64,000 bases of DNA from Alphaproteobacteria bacterium (GTDB lineage Bacteria; Pseudomonadota; Alphaproteobacteria; Rhizobiales; Amorphaceae): the NCBI GenBank assembly GCA_030431335.1, contig JAUIJH010000002.1:19865-83864 (forward strand). The letters run 5' to 3'. The stretch's first letter is position 1, and every line of letters starts with the position of its first letter. The translations under genes and the position numbers were made by a program. Of this stretch, positions 8,788 to 19,413 are shown in pieces. A model generated the notes under the pieces. It did no database searches, was not told the origin of the DNA, and saw only the letters and a program-made list of their open reading frames with translations.

Positions 8788-9929
8788 GCACGCCAGCGAT
8801 CCTCGCCATCGCGGACCTCGCCAAGTCCTACGGCTCCACGGCGGCGCTGGGCGATGTCGGCCTCACGGTGGCGCCGGGCGAGATCCTCGCTGTCACCGGG
8901 CCCTCCGGCGCCGGCAAGACCACGCTGTGCCGGCTCATCGCGGGGCTCGCCGCACCGGACCGGGGCACCATCGCCCTCGGCGGGCGCGATCTCCTCGCCA
9001 TTCCCGCCGTCCGCCGGCGTGTCTCCTATCTGTTCGAGAGCTACGCGCTGTTTCCGCACCTCACGGTGTTCGACAATGCCGCCTCGCCGCTGGCGGTGCC
9101 GGGCCGGCGCGTGCTGTCGCCTGCCGAGCGGCGCGATCGGGTGGGGGAGATGCTGGCACTCTTGGGCATCGGGCACCTGGCTGACCGGCGCCCGGCCGAG
9201 CTGTCGGGCGGCCAAAAGCAGCGCGTGGGCCTCGCCCGCGCCCTGGTGCAGGACGATGCCGCGCTCGGCCTTCTCGACGAACCCATCTCGCACCTCGACG
9301 CCAAGCTGCGCCACCGCCTGCGCGCCGACATCAAGACGCTCCTCAAGAGCCGCGCGACCCCGGCCCTGTGGATGACGCCGGACGGGCTGGAGGCCCTTTC
9401 GGTGGGCGACAGGGTGGCCGTGCTGATCGACGGGCGGCTCGAGCAGGTCGCGCCGCCGGCCGAGATCTGGAACGCGCCGGCGAGCGTCGCCGTCGCGCGG
9501 CTCATCGGCGATCCACCCATCAGCGTCGTCACGGGCGAATTGGACATGTCCGCGGCGCCGTGCCTGCGCACCGCCGCCGGCGGGCGCTTGCCGCTCGGCC
9601 ATGCCGCCGCGGGCGCCATCGCCAGTGCCGTGGGGCGCGGGCCGATCGCGCTCGGCATCAAGCCGCGTGCGCTCGCCTTTCAGGCCGCCGAGGCCGGCGA
9701 CGGCCAGGACAGCGTCGAGATCTATGCCGTCGAGCCGTTCGGCAAGCACACCATCGTCAGCGCCCGCATCGGCGCCGAGCTGGTGCGCGCCAAGGTGCCC
9801 GGCCTGTCGGCTCTCGCCGTGGGCGCGCGCGCCGTGCCGCGCATCGACCCGGCCGGTCTTCTTTTCTTCGACGCCGCCACTGGCGCGCGTCTTGCCGTCA
9901 AGCCGCCGATGATGGCGAGCGTCGCCTGA
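8784..9929 (+). CDS. ABC importer ATPase, second, with altered Q-loop and no switch histidine
   Basis: 381 residues from the ATG at 8784, overlapping the first ATPase stop by 4 bp. Walker A TGPSGAGKTT, signature LSGGQKQR and Walker B 'LGLLDEP' are intact. The Q-loop reads 'LFESYALFPH' with Glu85 in place of Gln, and the H-loop reads 'WMTPDG', where Pro199 takes the place of the catalytic His of THD. A degenerate site paired with a normal one is known for heterodimeric ABC exporters but is less usual in importers of the sugar class. The remainder is a MalK-like regulatory tail. Likely the asymmetric partner of the preceding protein. Confidence 0.9.
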   Translation: MSTPAILAIADLAKSYGSTAALGDVGLTVAPGEILAVTGPSGAGKTTLCRLIAGLAAPDRGTIALGGRDLLAIPAVRRRVSYLFESYALFPHLTVFDNAASPLAVPGRRVLSPAERRDRVGEMLALLGIGHLADRRPAELSGGQKQRVGLARALVQDDAALGLLDEPISHLDAKLRHRLRADIKTLLKSRATPALWMTPDGLEALSVGDRVAVLIDGRLEQVAPPAEIWNAPASVAVARLIGDPPISVVTGELDMSAAPCLRTAAGGRLPLGHAAAGAIASAVGRGPIALGIKPRALAFQAAEAGDGQDSVEIYAVEPFGKHTIVSARIGAELVRAKVPGLSALAVGARAVPRIDPAGLLFFDAATGARLAVKPPMMASVA

Positions 9930-9958
9930 CGCCCGCCCTGCGAGCAAGGAGCAACTGC

Positions 9959-11362
9959 ATGGTATCGATCTCGTCCCGCCGACGCCGAACGGGCAGTGCC
10001 CTCGGCCTCGCGTTCGTCCTCTGCGCCGGGCCGGCCGCGGCGGACTGGTCCTACAAGACCGCCGCCGAGCCCTATCAGGGCGTCACCATCCGCGTGCTGG
10101 ACGAGATCACCCCGTTGCAGGAAACGCTCGCCACCCTCGTGCCGCAGTTCACCGAAGAAACCGGCATCGAGGTGGACTACGAGCTGCTCAACCACTTCGA
10201 GGTCATCAACAAAGGGCAGGCCGATCTCCTGTCCGGCCGCGGCTACTACGACGCCATCATGCTGCACGGCTTCCAACTCGGCCCAATGCTGAGTGCCGAG
10301 GTGCTGCGGCCCATCGACGACCTCCTCGCCGACGAAGCGCTGCAAAGCCCGGAGTTCGACGCCGCCGACATGATCGAGCCGGCCTATTCCACCACCGCCG
10401 CCTTCGGCGACAAGCGCTATGGCCTGATCAACTGGAACTACAATCAGATCTACTGGGCGCGGAAGGATCTCTTCGAAAATCCCGACGAGATGGCCGCCTT
10501 CAAGGATAAATACGGCTACGAGCTCGCCCCGCCCGAGACCTTCACGCAGCTGCGGGACATCGCCGAATTCTTCACCCGCCCGGCCGGCACGACACTGGCG
10601 GGCGAGACGCTCGACAGCGATTTCTACGGCATCGTGATGGAAGGGGTGAAAGGCGGCTCCACCTTCCTGTCGCTGTGGGGCAACTTCATCAAGTCCTACG
10701 GCGGCGACATCGTCGACGCGGACGGCAAGCCCACCTTCGACAGCCCCGAAAACATCGAAGCCATCGTCGCCTGGGCGGATCTCTGGCAGTTCGCCCCTCC
10801 GGGCATGGCCGAATATTCGCTGCTCGACGTGCCGACCGTGATGGGCAACGGCATCGCGGCGCAGGCCATCGCCTGGTCCGACTTCGTGCTCGGCATCGAC
10901 CAGCCCGGCGCCGCGCCCTACGCCGGCAAGTTCATCTATGCCGGCATGCCCCACAAGGAGGGCATGGAAGCGGAGCGCTCGGTGGAGGGCGAAACCTCGG
11001 TGACGGCCATCTCGGTGCATTCGGAGCACCCCGAGGCGACGTTCCTGTTCCTGCAATGGCTCGCCGAGCGGCGGCAGCAGGAAGCGCTGTTGGAGGCGGG
11101 CAACGGCGGCGTGCCGATCCGCAATTCCAGCTGGGCGCTGCCGGTGATGCAGGAGGGCGAGCTCGCCGGATTGTTTTCGGCGATGGAGGATTCGCTTAAG
11201 GTGATCGTCGCCAAGCCGAAGATGCCGGACTTCTACGAGCTGTACGACGTCCTCACCGGCATCTCGCAGGAGATCGGCCTCGGCGCGCTGACGCCGGAGG
11301 AGGGCGCCGCCAAGGCCCAGGCCGCGATGCTCGACATCTGCGAGACGTGCCTGCTCGACTGA
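9959..11362 (+). CDS. ABC importer extracellular solute-binding protein (family 1)
   Basis: 467 residues with a Sec signal peptide: basic start 'SSRRRRTG', hydrophobic core and an 'AGPAAADW' cleavage region near residue 30. The mature protein shows family-1 features such as 'LVPQFTEETGIEVDYELLNH' and 'GIAAQAIAWSDF'. AAGGAG lies 7 bp before the ATG at 9959. It binds the solute in the periplasm and delivers it to the two permeases downstream. A hairpin follows directly after the stop, as is common after binding-protein genes made in excess. The ligand is not deducible; acetamidase and amidohydrolase neighbours hint at a nitrogenous compound. Confidence 0.92.
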   Translation: MVSISSRRRRTGSALGLAFVLCAGPAAADWSYKTAAEPYQGVTIRVLDEITPLQETLATLVPQFTEETGIEVDYELLNHFEVINKGQADLLSGRGYYDAIMLHGFQLGPMLSAEVLRPIDDLLADEALQSPEFDAADMIEPAYSTTAAFGDKRYGLINWNYNQIYWARKDLFENPDEMAAFKDKYGYELAPPETFTQLRDIAEFFTRPAGTTLAGETLDSDFYGIVMEGVKGGSTFLSLWGNFIKSYGGDIVDADGKPTFDSPENIEAIVAWADLWQFAPPGMAEYSLLDVPTVMGNGIAAQAIAWSDFVLGIDQPGAAPYAGKFIYAGMPHKEGMEAERSVEGETSVTAISVHSEHPEATFLFLQWLAERRQQEALLEAGNGGVPIRNSSWALPVMQEGELAGLFSAMEDSLKVIVAKPKMPDFYELYDVLTGISQEIGLGALTPEEGAAKAQAAMLDICETCLLD

Positions 11363-11381
11363 TGGTCCACCGCACCAGCCT

Positions 11382-11417
11382 CCCGCCGCGCTGCCATTCG
11401 CCCGTCCACGCGGCGGG
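11382..11417 (+). repeat. Hairpin between binding-protein gene and permease genes
   Basis: CCCGCCGCG (11382-11390) and CGCGGCGGG (11409-11417) form a perfect 9-bp stem with an 18-nt loop, 19 bp after the binding-protein stop and 21 bp before the first permease. It could protect the upstream mRNA from 3' decay or partly terminate transcription. Confidence 0.55.
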
Positions 11418-11438
11418 CGAACACACGGCCGCGCGCTG

Positions 11439-12371
11439 ATGGCCGCCGCCGACGGCACCGTCGACGATGCCGCCGTGCCGGCGGGCCAGCCGGCCAAGGC
11501 CGGCCCCGCCTGGTGGTACCCCTACGCGCTGATCGCACCGGCGATGATCACCTTCGTGATCATCTCGCTGGTGCCGTTCATCTATACGATCTTCATCTCC
11601 TTCCATGAGATGAAGTTCGCGCGCCTGGGAGACTTCGCCGGCTTCGACAACTATACGGCGCTGCTGACCGATTCCCGCTTCTGGAACTCCATGAAGATCG
11701 CCGGCATCTTCGTCGCCATCGCGGTGCCGCTGGAGTTCATGCTCGGTCTCCTCGGCGCGCTGTTGTTGAACCGGCCCCTCTATGGTCGCTCGATCCTGGT
11801 GCCGTTCCTGTTCATCCCGTCCATGATGGCACCCATCGTGGTCGGACTCCTGTGGAAGATCATGCTGGCCGGCTCGTGGGGGCTCCTCTCCACCAACATC
11901 ATCGAGCCGCTCGGCCTGATCGGCGACAGCTCGATCTTCGCCTCGCCCAACCTCGCGCTCTATGCGCTGATCTTCGTCGACGTGTGGCAGTGGACGCCGT
12001 TCATGATGCTGGCCTTCTACGCCGGCCTGCAGGCGCTGCCGGTGAACCCTTACCGCGCCGCCGCCGTCGACGGGGCGAGCCCGCTGCAATCGTTCATCCG
12101 CCTGACCTTGCCGATGCTGGCGCCGCTCCTGGTGGTTATCGGGCTGTTGCGCCTCATCGACGCCTTCAAGGTGTTCGACAGCATCTTCGTCCTGACCGGG
12201 GGCGGGCCGGGCACCTCGACGGAGATGCCGAGCGTGCTCGCCTACAAGATGACCTTCGAATTCTGGAACCTGGGCGAGGCGTCCGCCTTGGCGGTGATCG
12301 TCTGGCTGATCTTCTTTGCCTTCTGCAACGTCTTCTACCAGCTCGCCAAGCGCAAGCTGAACGCGTTTTGA
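11439..12371 (+). CDS. ABC importer permease, MalF/UgpA type
   Basis: 310 residues with six predicted membrane segments. The cytoplasmic ATPase-contact loop is present as 'EAA'-like 'YRAAAVDGASPLQSFIRLTLPML'-type sequence (12,050-12,120), followed by 'VLTGGGPGTSTE', characteristic of MalF-class permeases of sugar and polyol importers. The N-terminal 25 residues are polar and Ala/Gly/Pro-rich. It forms the inner-membrane channel with the next gene product. Confidence 0.92.
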   Translation: MAAADGTVDDAAVPAGQPAKAGPAWWYPYALIAPAMITFVIISLVPFIYTIFISFHEMKFARLGDFAGFDNYTALLTDSRFWNSMKIAGIFVAIAVPLEFMLGLLGALLLNRPLYGRSILVPFLFIPSMMAPIVVGLLWKIMLAGSWGLLSTNIIEPLGLIGDSSIFASPNLALYALIFVDVWQWTPFMMLAFYAGLQALPVNPYRAAAVDGASPLQSFIRLTLPMLAPLLVVIGLLRLIDAFKVFDSIFVLTGGGPGTSTEMPSVLAYKMTFEFWNLGEASALAVIVWLIFFAFCNVFYQLAKRKLNAF

Positions 12372-12378
12372 GCCGCCG

Positions 12379-13218
12379 ATGAGCGCATCCTCCCCCGACG
12401 GCCCGTCGCCGCTGCGCAAACTGGCGTGGACCGTGGGCGCCGTCCTGATCGCCGTCCTCATCCTGTTTCCGGTGGTGTGGATGGGCCTGATGATGATCAA
12501 GCCCACCGACGCCATGTTCGCCCGCCCCACCGTCTGGCTGTTCACCCCGACGTTGGAACATTTCGACTACGTGGTGGAGCGCGGCTTTCACGTCTACCTC
12601 CTCACCTCGCTGGTGCTGGGGGCGGTGTCGACGCTGCTGGTGGTCATCATCGGAACGCCGGCGGCCTATGCCTTCGCCCGCTTCGAGATGCGCTTTCGCG
12701 ACGATCTCTTCCTCTTCATCCTGGCGACGCGCATGGCCCCGCCGGTCTGCCTCGTCATTCCCTACTACCTGATCTTCGCCAAGCTCGGCCTGCTCGACAC
12801 ATTTCTTGGGCTCACGCTCGCCTACATGACGTTCAACCTGTCCTTCTACATCTGGGTGCTTCGCAGCTTCTGCCGCGACCTGCCGGTGGAACTGGAGGAG
12901 GCGGCGATGCTGGAGGGGTGGTCGCGCCTCGCCGTGTTCCGCCGCGTCGTCTTCCCGCTGCTGAGGAACGGCATCATCGCGACGTCGGTGCTGTGCTTCA
13001 TCTTCGCCTGGAACGAGTTCTTGTTCGCCTTCATGCTGGGCGGCAAGAACGTGCACACGCTGCCCGTCGCGATCCCGACCCTGATCACCGCGCAAGGGGT
13101 GCGCTGGGGCGAGATGGCCGTGGTCGGCATGGTGGCGCTGACGCCGGTGATGCTCGCCGTCTTCCTCCTGCAACGCCACATCGTGCGCGGCCTCACCATG
13201 GGCGCCGTCAAGGGATAG
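12379..13218 (+). CDS. ABC importer permease, MalG/UgpE type
   Basis: 279 residues, about six membrane segments, starting 7 bp after the first permease. The ATPase-contact loop 'ELEEAAMLEGWSRLAVFRRV' carries the EAA-G motif, and 'ATSVLCFIFAWNEFLFAFML' is typical of MalG-class proteins. Partner of the preceding permease; together with two ATPases and the binding protein it completes the importer. Confidence 0.92.
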   Translation: MSASSPDGPSPLRKLAWTVGAVLIAVLILFPVVWMGLMMIKPTDAMFARPTVWLFTPTLEHFDYVVERGFHVYLLTSLVLGAVSTLLVVIIGTPAAYAFARFEMRFRDDLFLFILATRMAPPVCLVIPYYLIFAKLGLLDTFLGLTLAYMTFNLSFYIWVLRSFCRDLPVELEEAAMLEGWSRLAVFRRVVFPLLRNGIIATSVLCFIFAWNEFLFAFMLGGKNVHTLPVAIPTLITAQGVRWGEMAVVGMVALTPVMLAVFLLQRHIVRGLTMGAVKG

Positions 13219-13331
13219 CGCTGGCCGCCGAGGCCGGCGCGCCCACTTGGCAAGGGACTTGGAAGAAGCCGGGCGACGACAAAGAGCGGCCGGAGCCGCA
13301 ACCCAGCCGCCTGCCATCATCGGAGAAGCCC

Positions 13332-14267
13332 ATGACGACCGACCACCACCTCGAAGCGAGCCCGCGCACCGTCCACTGGGGGCACTGGGACGCGGCGCTG
13401 GCGCCGGTGCTGTTCGTGGCTTCGGGCGATACGGTCACCATCGACACCCTCTCCGGCGAGCCCGAGGACATGCCCCCCGGCGGCCCGACACTCGCCGGAC
13501 ATGGCGCGGTCCACGCCGAAAATGTCAGCGGCCCCGGCCCGCACTTCCTCACCGGCCCGGTCCATGTGGCCGGGGCCGAGCCGGGCGATGTCCTGCAGGT
13601 GGATATCCTCGACATCACTCTGCGCGAGGACGTCGGCTGGAACCTCCAGCTGCCGCTCCACGGCACGCTGCCGGAGGATTTCCCGGAAAAGCGGCTCGTC
13701 CACATCCCGCTCGACCGGGTAGCGATGGTGGCGAAGCTGCCTTGGGGCGGCCAGCTCCCGCTGCGGCCCTTCTTCGGCAATTTCGGCGTCGCGCCGCCGC
13801 CGGCCTGGGGGCGCCTGTCCTCCAAGGAACCGCGCGAGTTCGGCGGCAACATGGACAACAAGGAGCTGGTGGCCGGCACCACGGTCTATTTCCCCGTCTT
13901 CAACGAGGGGGCGCTGTTTTCCGCCGGCGACGGCCACGCCGTTCAGGGCGACGGCGAGGTCTGCCTCACCGCCATCGAGACGGGGCTCACCGGCACCTTC
14001 AAGCTCACCGTGCGCAAGGACATGCGCCTGACGCGACCGCGCGCGGAAAGCGCCACCGAGCTGATCACCATGGGCCTGCACGAGGACCTCGACGATGCCG
14101 CCTGCCAGGCGCTGCGCGACATGATCGCGCTCATCGTGGCCGAGGCCGGCCTTGCGCCGCAGGACGCCTATTCGCTGTGCAGCCTAGCCGCCGACCTGCG
14201 CGTCACCCAGCTCGTCGACGGCAACAAGGGCATCCACTGCGTGCTGCCCAAGGCGGCGCTCCCCTGA
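13332..14267 (+). CDS. Acetamidase/formamidase family protein
   Basis: 311 residues of the FmdA/AmdA family, which release ammonia from short amides. Diagnostic segments are 'HWGHWDAALAPVLFVASGDT', 'GPVHVAGAEPGDVLQVDIL', 'FGGNMDNKELVAGTTVYFPV' and 'GALFSAGDGHAVQGDGEVC'. The length is normal. GGAGA precedes the ATG at 13332. It is the last gene of the importer operon, 113 bp after the second permease, so it probably acts on the imported solute or on a product of the upstream amidohydrolase. Substrate specificity within the family is broad, so acetamide itself is not assured. Confidence 0.9.
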   Translation: MTTDHHLEASPRTVHWGHWDAALAPVLFVASGDTVTIDTLSGEPEDMPPGGPTLAGHGAVHAENVSGPGPHFLTGPVHVAGAEPGDVLQVDILDITLREDVGWNLQLPLHGTLPEDFPEKRLVHIPLDRVAMVAKLPWGGQLPLRPFFGNFGVAPPPAWGRLSSKEPREFGGNMDNKELVAGTTVYFPVFNEGALFSAGDGHAVQGDGEVCLTAIETGLTGTFKLTVRKDMRLTRPRAESATELITMGLHEDLDDAACQALRDMIALIVAEAGLAPQDAYSLCSLAADLRVTQLVDGNKGIHCVLPKAALP

Positions 14268-14282
14268 GGCTGCGCGAGGGCA

Positions 14283-14633
14283 TCAGAAAGCGGCGCCGTC
14301 GATCCGGTTGAGGGTGAGCGCGTCGAGGTCGATCTCGGGCACGCAGCGCAGGTTGATGGCGCGCATGTCGCCCCCGCCTGGACCCGCACCGCGCGCGAAC
14401 GGTTGCGTGCCGCAGGTCTCGCAGAAGAGGTGCTCGATGCGGTGCGCATTGAACTGGTAGGATTGCAGCCTGTCCTCGCCTCGTTCGAGCGTGAAGCGCG
14501 TCGCCGGCACGAAGCTCAGCAGGAAGCCCTTGCGGCGGCAGTGCGAGCAGTTGCAGCTGTTGGCTTCGGTCGGCAGGTCGCCGTCCACGGTGAAGGCGAC
14601 GGCGTCGCAGTGGCAGCTTCCGGAGTAGGACAT
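14283..14633 (-). CDS. GFA-type (glutathione-dependent formaldehyde-activating family) zinc protein
   Basis: 116 residues. The Zn-binding cysteine pattern is visible: 'GSCHCDAV', 'SCNCSHCRRKG' and 'HLFCETCGTQPF'. The ATG at 14633 has an AGGAGG site, so it is preferred over a 13-residue upstream extension. Most members of this family are not proven formaldehyde enzymes; the call is at family level. It lies 51 bp downstream of pcaG on the same strand and may share its transcript, and it converges with the acetamidase gene with only 15 bp between stops. Confidence 0.85.
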   Translation of the reverse strand: MSYSGSCHCDAVAFTVDGDLPTEANSCNCSHCRRKGFLLSFVPATRFTLERGEDRLQSYQFNAHRIEHLFCETCGTQPFARGAGPGGGDMRAINLRCVPEIDLDALTLNRIDGAAF

Positions 14634-14684
14634 GGGGACCTCCTGTGGCGGCTCGGCTCCCCTCGCCGCCACAGGATGCTATCG

Positions 14685-15299
14685 TCAAATGTCGAAGAAA
14701 ACAGTCTCGTCTTCGCCCTGCAGGTGCACGTCGAAGCGGTAGGTGCCCTCGCCCTCGGCCTTGGCGATGAGGGTCGCGAGGCGTGGCTTGTGCTCGACGC
14801 GGGCGAGCACGGGATCGGCCGCGTTGGCCTCCTCCTCCTCGGGGAAGTACATGCGCGTGTGCAGCCCGATATTGATGCCGCGCGCCACGATCCAGAACGT
14901 GATGTGCGGCGCCATCATGCGCCCGTCGCGGAAGGGGACGCGGCCGGGCTTCACCGTCTCGAACGCGAACTCGCCCGTCGCGGCGTCGCCCGCCTGGCGG
15001 CCGAAGCCGGTGAAGTGCGGATCGCCCGGTCCGCGCGGATCGCTGCCGCCGGGATAGATGCCGTCGGCATCGGCCTGCCAGATCTCGATCAGCGCATCGC
15101 GCAGCGGCGTGCCGGTGCCGTCGAACACCTGGCCCTTCACCGTGATGCGCGTGCCCCTGGTCGCCTCCTTCAGCATCGTCTTGCCGAGGTCGGCCGGGAA
15201 CACGCCCCCGATGCCGGCGAAATTGGGCACGCAGCCGATGTGGACGTACGGCCCAGCGGTCTGCGAGGCGCTTTCCTTGAACCTGTTGAGGCTTTGCAT
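14685..15299 (-). CDS. pcaG: Protocatechuate 3,4-dioxygenase alpha subunit
   Basis: 204 residues, usual for the alpha subunit. It begins 'KESASQTAGPYVHIGCVPNFAG' in the N-terminal arm and contains the intradiol dioxygenase core 'LRDALIEIWQADADGIYPGG' and 'APHITFWIVARGINIGLHTR'. The alpha chain lacks a full set of iron ligands; iron is held by the beta chain. It starts 2 bp after pcaH ends. With PcaH it opens the ring of protocatechuate between the two hydroxyls to give 3-carboxy-cis,cis-muconate. Confidence 0.95.
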   Translation of the reverse strand: MQSLNRFKESASQTAGPYVHIGCVPNFAGIGGVFPADLGKTMLKEATRGTRITVKGQVFDGTGTPLRDALIEIWQADADGIYPGGSDPRGPGDPHFTGFGRQAGDAATGEFAFETVKPGRVPFRDGRMMAPHITFWIVARGINIGLHTRMYFPEEEEANAADPVLARVEHKPRLATLIAKAEGEGTYRFDVHLQGEDETVFFDI

Positions 15300-15301
15300 G
15301 G

Positions 15302-17597
<2,296 letters not shown>

Positions 17598-17789
17598 CGG
17601 GTCTCCCAAGTCGTGCGTCGCCACCGGCGGGGCTGCCGGGGCCTCGACTTTGTGCACGGCGTGGGAGCGGCCGACAAGGCTGCGGCGGAACGCGCGCGGC
17701 CGAATGCTGGCGCGGCGCCGGCCCCTGCGGGGCCAGCCAGAGGCGTTTGACACGGGAGGCAGGCGAACGCGGTTCGCCTCGGGGGCGTG

Positions 17790-18491
17790 CTAGCTGGAGG
17801 ACGCCCCGATGCTCTCCAGGTGGCGGGCGCGCCAGCGGTCCTCGCGCTCGATGTAGGGGTCCTGCACGCGTTCCAGATAGTATGGAATCAGCGGGCGGAA
17901 CCAGTCGTAGATGCGCCGGAGCTCGGCGATGGCGTTGTCCTTGAGATCGACACGGAGGTCGAGCTCGGCGAACGGTTCGCTGCCGAAGACCTGAATGCCG
18001 CCGGAGAACTGGCCCTCCTCCTGGCCGCCCGCGTTGCCGCCTGCCTCGATGGCGAGCATCAGCCGGTCGGCGAGGTCGAGCTCTACGTTGGCGCGCATCG
18101 CCTCGGCCATAGCATCGACCACGTCCTGCGAGACGACGGCGTTGCCCATGGCGACGAACCCTTCGCCCAGGATGTGGCCGCTGAAGCCGTTCGCCGTCTT
18201 GCCGCTGAAGGCGGCGGTGTTGCCGTAGCTGTCGACGATGCCGATCTGGCGCCGCCCGATGTGCGGATCGCTCGCCTGCAGCTCGGCCAGCACCTTGGTC
18301 GCCGAATAGCCGAGGTCGAGCAGGCGGCCGGCCAGCATGGTCTGGCGCGGGTCGGCGATGAGCTGGACGCTGGCGGCGCCGTACTGGGGGCGCACGATGG
18401 GGCAGCGGTTGCCGACGGCGGGCGCGCGCGTCGCGATGACGACGCCGAGACGGTGCGAGCGGGCACAACGGGCGACGACGGTGAACGTCAT
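17790..18491 (-). CDS. DUF1028 family protein (Ntn-hydrolase-like fold)
   Basis: 233 residues from the ATG at 18491. Family features: N-terminal 'TFTVVARCARSHRLGVVIAT', 'RPQYGAASVQLIADPRQ', 'RRQIGIVDSYGNTAAFSG', 'GNAVVSQDVVDAM' and the C-terminal 'DPYIEREDRWRA'. DUF1028 proteins resemble N-terminal nucleophile hydrolases and often neighbour peptidases and peptide importers. It starts 26 bp after the aspartate dehydrogenase ends, so the two are probably cotranscribed, divergent from the GntR/peptide-importer genes. Biochemical role unknown. Confidence 0.9.
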   Translation of the reverse strand: MTFTVVARCARSHRLGVVIATRAPAVGNRCPIVRPQYGAASVQLIADPRQTMLAGRLLDLGYSATKVLAELQASDPHIGRRQIGIVDSYGNTAAFSGKTANGFSGHILGEGFVAMGNAVVSQDVVDAMAEAMRANVELDLADRLMLAIEAGGNAGGQEEGQFSGGIQVFGSEPFAELDLRVDLKDNAIAELRRIYDWFRPLIPYYLERVQDPYIEREDRWRARHLESIGASSS

Positions 18492-18517
18492 GCGGATGTC
18501 TCCTTGGGCTGCGGCCC

Positions 18518-19303
18518 TCAGGCCGGGACGACGATGGGGGCGGTCGAGCGCCGCAGCGCCGCCAGGATGCTGAGCGAGGCGAGGCGGGCGGTGCGGGGAT
18601 TGGCGGCGCTGGGCAGGTTGCGGATGGTCACGTCCAGCTCGCCGAACGCGCCTTCCACGCGCAGCTCGGCGATGTTGCGCGACACCGAAGGGTCGGCGAC
18701 GACGGACACCTCCGTCGCGTCGAGCCCGAGGCCGGCAAGGGCGATGGCGGCGGAGATGTTGGCGTTCTGCGGGAAGGCGAGGGCGGCGTCGCGGGCGCTG
18801 CCCTGGGAGACGGTCGTCGCCTCGCTGGCGGACTGGTCGAGGTCGGGGAAGGCGCGCAGCGGCTTGCGCTGAACGAGGCTGACGCGGGTGAGCCCGCCCT
18901 CGCGTGCAGCCGATATGGCGTCGAGCCCGGCGACCGCGCCGCTGGCGACCAGGAGCCGGCCGCCGCCGGCCGCGCTCGCCTCGCGCACCGCCGCTTCCAC
19001 CGCCCGGTCTGCCATCGCCGCGACGGAGACGGCCAGCACGTCCACCCCCCGCGCGAGGCATTGCGGCACGAGATCTGCAAAGGCCTTGCCGCCGGCCGCC
19101 TCGACCACGATGCGCGGGCGGTGCGACAGCGCTTCATCGGGGGTGGCGAAGAGGCGGATGCCTTCCTCGAGCGTGTCGGGGGCGGTGCGGGTCACGATGC
19201 CGATCAGCTCGATTCCCGCCAGTTCATTGCGGACCAGTGGCCCGGCAACGGCACGACCGATGGCGCCGAAGCCGAAGATCGCCACGCTGTTTATCTCGCT
19301 CAA
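18518..19303 (-). CDS. Aspartate dehydrogenase-family protein (NadX-like), TTG start
   Basis: About 261 residues if started at the TTG at 19303, matching the usual ~265. No ATG fits: the only upstream ATG, at 19414, would lie beyond the promoter. Seen are the NAD(P) site 'SVAIFGFGAIGRAV', the catalytic-region 'LLVASGAVAGLDAISAAREG' and 'FPQNANISAAIALAGLGLDATEV', all typical of L-aspartate dehydrogenase, which reversibly forms iminoaspartate/oxaloacetate and ammonia. A second role, feeding iminoaspartate to NAD synthesis, is unlikely without nadA/nadC nearby. First gene of a two-gene operon with DUF1028. Confidence 0.8.
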   Translation of the reverse strand: MSEINSVAIFGFGAIGRAVAGPLVRNELAGIELIGIVTRTAPDTLEEGIRLFATPDEALSHRPRIVVEAAGGKAFADLVPQCLARGVDVLAVSVAAMADRAVEAAVREASAAGGGRLLVASGAVAGLDAISAAREGGLTRVSLVQRKPLRAFPDLDQSASEATTVSQGSARDAALAFPQNANISAAIALAGLGLDATEVSVVADPSVSRNIAELRVEGAFGELDVTIRNLPSAANPRTARLASLSILAALRRSTAPIVVPA

Positions 19304-19332
19304 GTTGTTGTTCCCGCTCCGAAATTTTTCAC

Positions 19333-19361
19333 AGTGTAGCCGCTGGACGACCGTCTGGCAA
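19333..19361 (-). promoter_or_regulatory. Sigma70-type promoter for the aspartate dehydrogenase operon
   Basis: On the minus strand TTGCCA (19361-19356), exactly 17 bp, then TACACT (19338-19333). The predicted start is about 20 bp before the TTG initiation codon at 19303, supporting that start. The -35 box lies inside the inverted repeat at 19355-19381. Confidence 0.6.
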
Positions 19362-19381
19362 ACTGTTAGCCTGTTTGTCTG
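19355..19381. promoter_or_regulatory. Candidate GntR operator (inverted repeat) in the divergent intergenic region
   Basis: CTGGCAAAC and GTTTGTCTG are near-perfect inverted half-sites (7 of 9 positions) separated by 9 bp. The element overlaps the -35 box of the aspartate dehydrogenase promoter and ends 32 bp before the GntR gene, the position expected for an autoregulated divergent repressor. Assignment to the adjacent GntR protein is inference. Confidence 0.5.
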
Positions 19382-19413
19382 ACACGAACGATAAATGGGC
19401 AAGCCCAAAATCA

